A stretch of 21,318 bases of DNA from Isohypsibius dastychi (taxonomy: Eukaryota > Tardigrada > Eutardigrada > Parachela > Isohypsibiidae), in the NCBI GenBank assembly GCA_034696485.1, contig JAQIWT010000396.1:1-21318 (forward strand), read 5' to 3'. Every line of letters begins with the position of its first letter. Within the stretch, counting starts at the first letter, position 1. Below the pieces are notes generated by a model. That model saw only the letters and a program-made list of their open reading frames with translations, was not told the origin of the DNA and searched no databases. Position numbers and translations under genes: made by a program. Of the stretch, positions 11,501 through 21,194 are shown piece by piece.

Positions 11501-13437
11501 ACATTTGAGTTCTCGATATTTGGAAGCGAGGGCTGACTTCCATAGGGTCCTCATGGGTGTGTCCCAGCAGCGTGCCAGATGGCAACAATGCATTGATTTT
11601 GTTAACGATAAAATGGGAATGGCGACGGGGGCGCTGTTTATTCGAGATCACTTTCAACCGGAAAGCAAACTCAAGGTGAGTTCCGAAATAATATGGAATA
11701 TTCAACTTCAAATTATTAATCCGCCTTTATTTTTGTAAGGCGTTGGAAATGATCCACATGATCCGAGAAGCATTTGTTGAACTGATGGGTGAACAAAGCT
11801 GGATGGATGAGGAAACTGCGGCAAAAGCCAAAGAAAAGGTCAGTCTGACATGCATCAGTTTAGAATTATTAGAATCAAATACTGCTTCATTATTGTAATT
11901 TACCATTGTGAAATATCTGAAAATTTGTTTTCCTTTATTTGTTAATACAAGATTGTCTTATTGCAGGGCCAGTTTATGAACGAGAAAATTGGGTATCCTA
12001 ATTTCTTGCTCAACAGCACAACCTTGAATGCGGAATATGAATTCGTAAGTGACATCTTGCCTTTGACCACACAAGAAATGACACGAGTTTGTTCTTTTTG
12101 ATTCTGACAGCTCGCAGTTGATGACAGCGTCTTCATGATTAATGTGGCTCGATTATACGCCTTTCAGACGAAACGAAATATCGAGCGTCTCAAACAACCC
12201 GTTGATCCCGAAAGGTTTGTAACGCTTCAAAATTTAAAAATAAAATGACATCAGTGTTTCCAAATTATCACCCATTTAACGTTCATTGACGCTTGCCGAT
12301 TTCCAGATGGACAACAACTGGACCAGCCATTGTGAATGCATTTTATAATCCAAATAAAAACGATATTGGTGAGAACTGGATATTAAATTTCAAGCTCATC
12401 TCCTTAGAAAATGGACGATTTCGGTTTTTAGTCTTCCCTGCTGGAATTCTCCAGCCACCGTTTTATAGTGCTTCATACCCGAGGTAAGGTGTATATCACA
12501 AGTCAGTTGAATGCACCGTGGTTGATTTAAATCATATGATTTGTTGTAGATCCATGAACTTTGGGGGGATTGGCGTCGTAGTGGGACATGAGATATCTCA
12601 TGGCTTCGATATGAAAGGTATTATATATCCTCACATGAAAAAGGAATTTTCTTGTGATTTGGCTACCTTGACTCTGAATAATTTTGTTCAAGATGTTATT
12701 AAAAAGAGCTTAGGTGGAAAACAGTTCAAAACCAGTTTCGCCTAAATCTTATGTTATGCTTGTGTGAGAGTATTATGATGTGGTTACAGGACGACAGTTT
12801 GACAGATACGGCAACCTCAAAGAATGGTGGAATAACATCACAGCTGAAGCTTTTTATGGCAAAGCCGAATGTTTTGTCAATCAGTACTCGTCTTATATTG
12901 TTGATGAAGTCGGCTTACACGTATGATCTGTTTATTCGGTGCTTTCCTCAGAATCAATATTTTCATCTTTGTTTCTTATGTTCAGATTGATGGGCGACTA
13001 ACGCTGGGAGAAAATATTGCCGACAATGGTGGACTAAAACAAGCATATAGGGTACGTATTCGAAAACATTTCCAGTGTTTTAGTGCCGGAAAAATTTGGT
13101 TTCAGGCATATCACAAGTGGTTGGAACGAAACGGCCCAGAACCTCTTCTTCCCGGAAGTGATCTGACCCATGATCAATTATTCTTTCTCAACTATGCCCA
13201 AATATGGTGCGGCTCAATGCGCGTTCAGGATGCGATGAACAAGATATCAGCAAGTGTCCACAGTCCTGGTCCGATACGGTAATTGAGCAAAATGGCGTTA
13301 ATCAATAACCAAAAACAACTTTTCTTTTTAGAGTCCTTGGACCGCTATCAAATATGCCAGAATTTGCGAAAGCTTTCAACTGCCCACTTGGGAGTCGCTA
13401 TAACCCCCCGAGTGAGAAGAAATGTAATCTTTGGTAA
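8579..13437 (+). CDS. Neprilysin-like M13 zinc metallopeptidase
   Basis: M13 peptidases are type II membrane ectoenzymes that cleave extracellular peptides. Seventeen exons join in phase: 8579-8902, 9095-9170, 9649-9747, 10350-10511, 10568-10872, 10978-11160, 11238-11675, 11740-11838, 11967-12044, 12111-12214, 12307-12368, 12432-12483, 12550-12617, 12790-12920, 12986-13051, 13106-13278 and 13332-13437. The product is 841 residues. A cytoplasmic tail of about 90 residues is followed by one membrane span (about 91-113), then the ectodomain with the Cys pair in ICTSFECV and [14 protein letters not shown]. Catalytic features are all present: NAFY (633-636), HEISH zinc site (674-678), GENIADNGG with Glu736 and Asp740, and HSPG with His801 and Arg807. 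It ends in CNLW, the family CxxW. The ATG at 8570, in the same frame, is an alternative start; a stop at 8543-8545 bars longer forms without another exon. Intact active-site residues suggest an active enzyme. The NEP, ECE or ECEL subfamily cannot be settled by eye. Confidence 0.95.
8965..8982. repeat. Perfect 18-bp palindrome in peptidase intron 1
   Basis: ATCTGTCAGCTGACAGAT reads the same on both strands. It contains the E-box core CAGCTG and the 10-mer GTCAGCTGAC that recurs in and upstream of NFAT5. A regulatory role is possible but unproven. Confidence 0.7.
9171..9648 (+). other. Long intron 2 of the M13 gene
   Basis: This 478-base intron is several times longer than most here. It ends in a strong pyrimidine tract and TTTTTTGCAG. 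It holds a 13-base direct repeat, CGAAAACATGAAT, at 9301-9313 and 9371-9383. No nested gene was recognised on either strand. Confidence 0.75.
9748..10349 (+). other. Long intron 3 of the M13 gene
   Basis: This 602-base AT-rich intron separates the ICTSFECV exon from the exon with the DPCHDFF motif. It is the longest intron within any of the coding regions. I see no conserved exon, RNA gene or transposon inside it. Confidence 0.75.
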
Positions 13438-13665
13438 TTCACGAGATTTGCTTTTCATTGTTTTTCTCTTTTGTTATGAAGACGCGGTGTTCAGATTCCG
13501 GTTTCCTTTGTATTTGTATGTACATGCGACTGCATTAGCTGTTATTTTTCTTGCCAAATTGACGTATTCTCACAGCCGTCCTAAAACGCTAATTTTGATA
13601 ACAAAAAGAATAAAATAAAATTTTCGAGGCTGGCGTTGTGTAAACTTGCAAAGAATAAGCATGCG
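13438..13665. other. Convergent 3' region between M13 gene and NFAT5
   Basis: Stop codons of the two convergent genes are 228 bases apart. A plus-strand double poly(A) signal lies at 13609-13619, only about 47 bases from the NFAT5 stop. No canonical minus-strand AATAAA for NFAT5 was found before the peptidase stop. Confidence 0.6.
13609..13619 (+). terminator. Overlapping poly(A) signals for the M13 gene
   Basis: AATAAAATAAA holds two overlapping AATAAA hexamers about 172 bases past the peptidase stop codon. Cleavage a little downstream would place the transcript end at or just within the NFAT5 3' end on the other strand. Confidence 0.65.
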
Positions 13666-16303
13666 TCATGCAGAATATGGCTCTTGAGAACCCATAATAT
13701 CCAACAGTAGCTCATTGAACAGTTGGTCATCCATCAAGGAATTGTTATTATCGAAATTGCTGTTACTTTGGTCACCCGGCCACTGAACAGTTTCCGGGGT
13801 CATCATTTGTGACAAAGCATCGGCAAGGTGGCCACTCGTTGTTGTGGACGAATTTTGGACATTGCTGACCGCCAAACTGTTGTTTGGTTGTGGGAAAGAT
13901 ACTGGAGTTGAAGGTGGCGGTTCCAGCGGCATCAAAGTAGGAAGAGTTATAACCAAACTCTGTCCGCCACCAGGCTGGGACTGAATAGAAAACTGTATAT
14001 CCGCCGGGTTAATAATGGGTGTAAGCTGAAACTGCGCCGGAGATGATGCCACTGCAAGCGGTTCTGACTGCTGTTGCGAAAACCCAGGTTGTGGAGATGC
14101 AACAAATGAGGACTGGGGCGATGGAATATATCCAGATTGTGGAGATGGAAGGAAGCTTGAGTGTGGCGAAGGTATGCAACCAGTTTGCGGAGAAGGTAGC
14201 AGTCCAGATTGTTCGACAGTTTGTATGCTTGATGACAGTTCTCCTGTGTAAGATTTCGTTACAAATTCGTCTGTGCAGGAAGCAAATGACAATTTATCAA
14301 TCAAAGCAAAATACTGAACAGAACGGTTACAAATAGAAAGCCGAAACATCCCAAACAAAATGTCCTACTGAAGGTAATGAATCCAAAACCCGAGGAAAGT
14401 CTAGTCTAGCTTCTCGTATGATATGATTTACCTTCGTCCGGAATGTACATAAAACGATGTGGTTCACTCTGTTTGCCTTTATTCCTAACGACAATCCAAA
14501 CCTCTACCGGCTCCCGAATAAATGGATTGAGATACGCGGGAACAGCTGCCACAATATGCACGGAATGAAAATGCTCCGTCTGAGTTGCAGCTTGAGCTTC
14601 CCATAAAATTTCATCATCTGAAAACAAGAAGCACTTGTATGGTGTATATAGCCTTCAAAACAGTCTTACTAACCTTCCGACTTTTTCTGGAAGAAAACAG
14701 TTGAATCATCCTTGACAAAGTTTCTTCCGAGGATCACAATTGGTGTGCCGCCCAAGGGGAGAGAATCGATATGTGAGACATGATGAATTTCGGGAAATCC
14801 AGGCAAAGCGGCTGAAAACCAATTTCGTTAAAGGTCACCGGAAACGAGTGGAAGGAACAAAAATTTACTGCATGCCACCGCCGCCGAGAGAATCTGCAAG
14901 ATTACAGGTGGTCCATCAGTTGCAGGGACCTTTACACGAAACGCCAATCGAATTCGTCGACTTCTTTTGATTCTTTTGGATTTGGCCGGAGCAGGATCCT
15001 TAATGTCAGTATTTCGTAGTTTCATTATGCCAACACAGTCGATCCTATTGAAAAGGCCGATAAAGATAATTCACATGTGGATAATTGATAACAAAGTATG
15101 ACGGTATTGTCCAGTTGTTTTCTGGAGACAGTTTCCCGTCAACCTCCAAGACCGCGGTGTTTCCAACAACGGTCTCCCGGCATGGCGTTGTATTTTTCCC
15201 GCCAGCTTTTACGGCCTGATACAACGGATGTGGCTGAACTGGACCAGATTCCGTGGCAAGAAAAATTTGCACAGTAACGGGAATACGCCCTGATATCCCT
15301 CGCACCTGGAAAAGACGCTATGTCAGAAAAAACGGGGTTGACTCCGTTTTATTACCTGAATCGTAGGACACGACGATCCAGTTCGATCTTTGATACATCC
15401 ACGGCTGCCTGGAAGAAAGCGACGTATAATTTGGACATTGAATGAGCTGAAATTAAAAACTGAAGTGCAAAAACGCACCTTCGGTTTTGTATCTTGCACG
15501 ATGGTTTGTTTCCGGTTGTTTGACTACGGTCAAGCCCAGCTCATCTTTTGAGACAGGGTAAGTCTTAAAGAGCTCTCCCTCTTCACTGCAACCGAAATTA
15601 TGTTTATGCCGCTTTATTACCTCCAACAAACGGTCAATTACGTATCAAATGTCGAATCGTCATCGTTACTACAGCCGCTAATATCACCATCGCCTGCAAA
15701 TAAAAGCAACAATTCATTTCAATGATTCCCGATGTTTATATTTCTCAATTACTCGAAAATATTTCGGTTGCGGTAGTTGCGCCACCTGTTGCCCTCCGTA
15801 CTGAACGTGGTTCACTTGAGTCCGTATTGGAGGAATAAGGGGAGCTGCAACGACGTTTAGGGTTTGGCGGTTCACATGTTTCATCTTGGATCGCAGCATT
15901 AGAAAGTGGAGCAGTTTCATCCAGGGAAGATCTTCGAAAAAAAAACTTTATAAAGACGAGGTTGTTTCAGTCAGAAAACTGTACAGATTCGAAGATGATC
16001 CTTGAACAGCCGGAAACTGGACGAATGTACTCAGGGGTTCGACATGTCCCTCTTCCTTTAAAAGAACATTCACGTTTCAGCGTTCAAACACAGTTCACAA
16101 TAGCTTACTGGAATAGATATCTGGACTCCGTTCAGAGTCTCATAAGGTAACAAAAGTGAGGCACCGTCAACCACGTCAGCTGACTTCTTCACTGAAGGAA
16201 CGATTTGGTTGGTGTTCACAGATGGACGATCAACTTCCATGGAAGACGCATTCCTCTCGTTCGGAGTCAAACTGTATTGAACAAAGCCTCCCCAGTGTGC
16301 CAT
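13666..16303 (-). CDS. NFAT5: NFAT5/TonEBP-like Rel-homology transcription factor
   Basis: NFAT5 is the Rel-family factor that drives osmotic-stress genes in vertebrates; it dimerises through its Rel region and does not need calcineurin. Eleven exons join in phase: 16303-16109, 16055-15985, 15931-15786, 15693-15642, 15585-15479, 15408-15356, 15305-15103, 15044-14869, 14811-14674, 14617-14432 and 14270-13666, giving 643 residues. The DNA-contact loop RARYKTEGSRG is followed by KDRT, as in NFAT5 rather than NFAT1-4. KNTTPCRE, DCVGIMKLRN and the IPT part (ILGRNFVKDDSTVFFQ, then RFMYIPDE) follow. A basic PKRRC may be a nuclear signal. The C-terminal 200 residues carry five Ser-Pro octapeptides, a Gln/Ser/Pro-rich stretch and an acidic-hydrophobic segment, DDQLFNELLLDIMG, that resembles an activation domain. 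No calcineurin-docking PxIxIT site was seen. The ATG at 16303 has good context, but the frame stays open upstream and an extra exon from an ATG at 16593 is possible. Junctions 15984/15931 and 15102/15044 use weak splice sites. Confidence 0.93.
14080..14207 (-). repeat. 24-bp tandem repeat coding Ser-Pro octapeptides in NFAT5
   Basis: About five in-frame 24-base units encode octapeptides of the pattern x-[LIV]-P-S-P-[QH]-[STP]-[GS], such as FLPSPQSG and YIPSPQSS. The last unit has VASPQP. Each unit has a Ser-Pro, a potential proline-directed phosphorylation site. The units have diverged at the DNA level, so the array is not a recent slippage product. Confidence 0.85.
16175..16184. repeat. Copy of palindrome GTCAGCTGAC in NFAT5 exon 1
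   Basis: This perfect 10-base palindrome falls within the first NFAT5 coding exon. Identical copies lie at 8969-8978 and 16745-16754. Confidence 0.6.
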
Positions 16304-17891
16304 GACGAAAATGGTCTTGATGCAGGGCAGCTTTGTGCTCCACGAGCTGATCTTTGGGCGCACTTCACAAATGCCTGCGAAATCAGGAGCAAAATATGAC
16401 GGTGGTGCCTCTCTGGAACCCAATCAGGATTCAGGACCGAGCCAGCTTGTTCGAAATCCTAGTCAAACCCGATGTTCACAATGGAGGTTGAAAATTTTCG
16501 CGCAGGATTCGTAGTATGGCTGTTCCCGTGGTCAAGATCAGGAATTGTTCTTGATGGAGTAAAATGTTGGCATGCAAACAGAGATTTCCACATCTATTCT
16601 GGCTGATCAAAATGCAAAGCACGATGCATAAATAAGCCTGCTAAAAACCCTTGGCGTTTTCTCTTCGATTTGAGACCAGCGTGGCAAAACGAGCACGATT
16701 GTGGCCCGATAAGAATGAGTGGGCCTCTTTCAGGCTGACCATGGGTCAGCTGACCACGATGCGCAAACGGGTACGTACAGCAGAACGTACGCAGCTTTGG
16801 CCGCTACGCACGCGCTTGGAGAAATACAGAAAGTACCGGTTAAAGTACATCGATGATTTATAATGTTAATAAAGCTCCACAGGATAAAAAGTTAAAAGTT
16901 GATTCCGAAGATTTTTGCACCATTATTTTGTTATCATTTTACTTATGGTCGATTTGAAGACAATTGATCCTGTTCAAGCAGATGATGATTTGATTGCTTG
17001 AATAGGAGAATCCCACGGTCGACAAACGCAGCGATGTCGTCATAGACTTGGACACGCCTCCGTCATTTTCAATTTCGTCTGGAAGTTAGACGGAGGCCTG
17101 GCCTGGAGAAACCCTATGCGATGATGTGATCAGCTATTTTCCCATGCCAAAATTTTTTAGTTCATTCGCTCGTCATCATCTCATAGCGTGCACCGACTTC
17201 ATACCCCTTCATTGTAATGACTCATGGTCAATGTGAAATTATTTCTCATGTTTGTACAGAAATCGACGAGGCAGGTCTTGTGTTGATATTCGGAATCAAA
17301 AGGTGCGTGATAGTCGAATTTTTGCGCCCAGCTTGTGCCATGTTGAGTGAACGGGGATCACATTCACATTTTGGACTTTCCAGCTTATCTGTACTGTGTG
17401 GAGTCTGACTTCCCTTCCTTATTTTGGATACCTCTCGTGAAATTTTCACTGGAAGAGCGATCCTCGGAAAATATATCCATCTGGTGAGGTAATTAAAAAG
17501 CGAACCTTTTTGATGTGGTTAATATTAAATTTCTGGCGGAACAGTTTGAATTTGACTGAGAAAATTGCTCCTGGAGTGCAATGTACGGTGTTGTGTTATT
17601 GTTAGTGAATGGAATGATGATGCAATGTTTGTGTGTCTGATGCGATCGCTCCCATTGATTACAATTGGGAGATTCGAATTTGGGTACTTGATCCCATTAC
17701 CTACCTTATTTTCCATCCACCCCACTCCGACTTACTTTTATTTACTGCTGTAAATATCGCGTTTTGCCTTCAGCTTGGCCGGAAGCAGAGCTTATGATAC
17801 GCATCCATATAGTGGACCTTTTTTGTTTGTCGAATTTTCCACATTGAACTAATTTTACAACTTGCTTCAGGTTGAAAAAATTGAATACAAG
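16304..17891. promoter_or_regulatory. NFAT5-GPD2 divergent intergenic region
   Basis: This 1.6 kb separates two divergent start codons and should hold both promoters and 5' UTRs. An acceptor at 17869-17870 (CTTGCTTCAG), 21 bases before the GPD2 ATG, suggests a GPD2 5' UTR intron; GAG|GTAATT at 17489 is a possible donor. A cluster of TGACC/GGTCA half-sites lies at 16736-16755. A match to the NFAT5 site pattern TGGAAANNYNY lies at 16580-16590 on the minus strand. Part of 16413-16593 may instead code an NFAT5 N-terminal extension. An unrecognised 40-codon frame at 16741-16863 is probably chance. Confidence 0.5.
16736..16755. promoter_or_regulatory. Cluster of three TGACC/GGTCA half-sites
   Basis: TGACC, GGTCA and TGACC occur within 20 bases with spacers of 4 and 2 bases. 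The right part is a perfect 12-base palindrome, GGTCAGCTGACC, at 16744-16755. GGTCA is the core half-site of many nuclear receptors, but it can also be read as an E-box (CAGCTG) with flanks. Binding is not shown. Confidence 0.35.
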
Positions 17892-20800
17892 ATGCCATTC
17901 CCAAAGATGAAGCGAGTCCTGAAAGGAGCCGGAATTATTGGCGGTGTGGGCGCGGCTACTTACGGACTTTTCACTTTGTATAAACTCAAAGAGATTCGTC
18001 AGGTATGAAATATTAATTCATACTTCGCGTTTTCTCATTCATGATTCTTTTTAGATTTATGCGGATGCTAGCAACCCAGCTCGCCAAAAGCCACCCGGGT
18101 ATCTGTGGTATACACCGACAAGAGCTCAGCAACTAAAAGCTCTGGAAGAAACTCCAGAGTACGATGTTTTGGTTGTTGGAGGTGGCTGTACGGGAGCCGG
18201 CGTTGCACTAGATGCTACGAGCCGAGGTAAGTTCTAAGGTGACATACTGTGATTTAGGAAGACTTGTTTCATTTTACTGCCTTTTTAGGTCTCAAAACTG
18301 CCCTGGTTGAATATGACGATTTTGGATCTGGTACCAGCTCTCGATCAACAAAATTGATCCATGGAGGTGTCCGTTATTTGGTGAGTAGAAAAAGAATTAT
18401 CTCCAGATTCTTCTGTTGATTTATTAATTATTTTAGCAAAAAGCCATTATGGGTTTGGATTGGGACCAGGTACGTTCTGCCGTACATTTCGTTTCCACAT
18501 CATTCTTAGTATTTTTGGATTTCAGTATCGGATGGTTAAAGAAGCTCTCACAGAGCGTGCCAATTTGTTGGATATCGCACCACATTTGAGCAAAGCTCTG
18601 CCAATTATGTTACCCGTATACAAGTAAGTGGCCGATATATTCTGGGATTAGCTTCATGAGTTTGCTGCCTGGATTGTAATATGGGGCTATTTCAGATGGT
18701 GGCAGCTTCCGTACTTTTGGGTCGGCATCAAAGCATATGATTTTGTCGCCGGAAGCAGATGTGTTAAACACAGCTATGCATTGTCCAAAGAACGAGCTCT
18801 TGAGCTCTTTCCCATGTTGAAGAAGGATAAACTGGTGCCTACAATTCTTCATCCGTTTTGTTAACGTTATATTACGAAACTTTCCTTAGGTCGGCGCTAT
18901 CGTTTATTATGATGGTGAGTCAGCCGGGGTTTGCGGTTACGTCTTCAGTGTTTATGGGAGCTGTGTTTTGCTTAGGTCAGCACAATGATGCCAGGATGAA
19001 TTTGGCAATAGTATTAACCGCTGCCAAGTGTGGAGCAAACGTTGCGAATCATGTGAAATGCATCGAGGTCATCAAGGAGAACGTTGATGGCAAAGAGACT
19101 ATCCGTGGTGCAAAATTGAAAGACATGCTGACAGGTACCTGGTTTAATGACCTTTACTGTTTTTTCCTTTGTTTGACATCAGACGGGCTCACTTCAAATT
19201 GTTACAAGAAACCTTGATTTCTTCAGCTAAATTTACGATGCATTCATTTCAGGCAAGGAGTGGACAGTTCGAACCAAATGCTTGATCAACGCCACTGGAC
19301 CATTCACTGACAGTCTGCGACAAATGGATGACCCGAAAGTGGCTAAGATCTGCCAGCCATCTTCAGGTAAAATTGTTTGTAATCTTTTTCAGTACTGGGC
19401 TGCAATTTGTTGATAAAAAATGTGACATCTAATTATAATAATATCGGTGTAATTGTGCACTTGTTGGAGGTTGCTGTTTGTCAACACAAGTTTGAATTTT
19501 AGGTGTTCACATTGTCCTACCTGATTATTATTCACCTGCAAACATGGGCTTGTTGGATCCAAATACCTCAGATGGTCGAGTTATTTTCTTTTTGCCTTGG
19601 GAGAAAGTTACGATCGCTGGCACGACCGACACTCCTTGCGAAGTTACCCATCATCCTATTCCGAATGAAAAAGAAATTCAATTTATCCTGAAAGAAATTC
19701 GTGGTTATTTGGACACTGATGTTGCAGTCAGACGCGGTGATGTTCTTTCCGGTTAGTATGTCTCAAACTGCTGTTACGTTCCATGAGTTTAAGAGTACTT
19801 ATTTTCAGCTTGGTCCGGTATTCGTCCCCTTGTGACTGACCCAAACAAAAAGTCGACCCAGGAAATTGCCCGAAACCACATTATTCATGTATCTGATTCG
19901 AAAATGGTTACAATCGCCGGTAAGACCTTTCGGAGTAACTACTTGGTGAGCTTGGTTTCATACAAACATGTTCTTTTTTTTAAAAGGTGGTAAATGGACG
20001 ACGTACCGCAGTATGGCGGAAGAAACCGTCGATGCAGCTATTAAAGCATGCGACCTGAAGCCGACTAAAAAATGTCAGACTCTTGGCTTGATTCTGGATG
20101 GAGGCCACGAATGGACCCCAACTATGTATATATTTATGTATATTTCATATCATCAACAATCCAATTAAGAACCAACATCATAGGTACATCCGGCTTGTCC
20201 AAGATTTCGGCCTGGAAAATGAGGCACGTATTTTTTATTCATTTTCAAAAGGACGACTCTTTCATGTTACATTAAATTACAGGTTGCACAACATTTGTCG
20301 CGCACGTATGGAGATCGCGCTTACAAAGTCGGAAAGACTGCCAAGCTGACCGGAAGAAGATGGCCGATTGTCGGAAAGCGCTTGCATGAAGATTATCCCT
20401 ATTTGGAAGAGGAAGTTTCGTTTGCTATCCGGGAATATGCCATGACACCGACGGACGTCATTGCAAGACGGCTACGATTAGCCTTCATTAACACGCAAGC
20501 TGCATTCGAATGTCTCCCCAAAATTGTGGATATTATGGCTGACGAACTCAAGTGGACCAAGGCAGAGAAACAGGTTAGTGTCGTTTGCTCCTTAGTCAAA
20601 ATTTTCTTCATTGCACATGTTTCGTTCGTTCAGGCTCACTTTGATGAAGCGATGGACTTCATCAATAACGACATGGGCCGAAATGTCCAAGCAGAGTCTC
20701 GCAATGTGCCCATAAACTTCACAGTTGAAGATATCAATAAATACATCGCACAATTCAAGACCTTGGATAAAGACAATAAAGGATACATTACTATGCCAGA

Positions 20801-21194
20801 TATTCGCAGGACTTTGAAGGTGGATCATCAGAAGATTTGATCAACTTGCGTTTTTAAATTTTTTCTGTTGCAGCAACATGGAGAGTCCATTTCCGATTCA
20901 CAGCTTCATGAGATCCTTAATGAAGTCGACATGAACAGGTACGGAAGCCGATTTTTTTATTTAAGAAGCTACGTTGATTTTCGGTGTTTTTCTCATGTCT
21001 GCTTTGTTAAAATCGATTTGTTCATTTTGTGTACTTACAGAAATGGTCAAGTGGATGTTGGAGAGTATCTGCAAGTGATGAGTGCGCTGAAGACGGGAGC
21101 TATTTCATCAAGTCGGTTCGCTCGCGCGCTGGAAGCTGAATTGGCCGAAGCCTCGGCGCCGATTACTGTTACTCGAAGTGGAGGAGGTCTGTAG
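17892..21194 (+). CDS. GPD2: Mitochondrial FAD-dependent glycerol-3-phosphate dehydrogenase
   Basis: This enzyme oxidises glycerol 3-phosphate to dihydroxyacetone phosphate on the outer face of the inner mitochondrial membrane and passes electrons to ubiquinone. Seventeen exons join in phase: 17892-18002, 18055-18226, 18289-18380, 18437-18469, 18526-18623, 18696-18834, 18890-18914, 18976-19134, 19253-19366, 19503-19751, 19809-19919, 19987-20125, 20184-20223, 20283-20573, 20634-20819, 20874-20938 and 21041-21194. The product is 725 residues, against 727 in human. A basic-hydrophobic N-terminus (1-37) suits import and anchoring. The FAD motif GGGCTGAG lies at 79-86, followed by [27 protein letters not shown] and [19 protein letters not shown]. 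Two C-terminal EF-hands follow: loop 636-647 ([12 protein letters not shown]) has Lys at position 5 and Asp at 12, and loop 672-683 ([12 protein letters not shown]) is canonical. Calcium activation is therefore likely through the second loop. Exons of 25, 33 and 40 bases are unusually small. Intron 13 is GC-AG. Confidence 0.97.
20224..20282 (+). other. GC-AG intron in GPD2
   Basis: The donor is GAG|GCACGT and the acceptor TTACAG. Splicing here joins QDFGLENE to [13 protein letters not shown] in frame, matching the conserved protein. Moving to the nearby GT (GCAC|GTATTT) shifts the frame into an early stop, so the GC donor is required. Confidence 0.9.

Noticed and set aside
16741-16863. 40-codon ATG frame rich in Arg/Lys/Leu between NFAT5 and GPD2
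   Set aside because: It is short, has no recognisable motif and overlaps palindromic half-sites. Its codons come from a locally GC-rich patch. A small peptide cannot be excluded, but nothing supports one.
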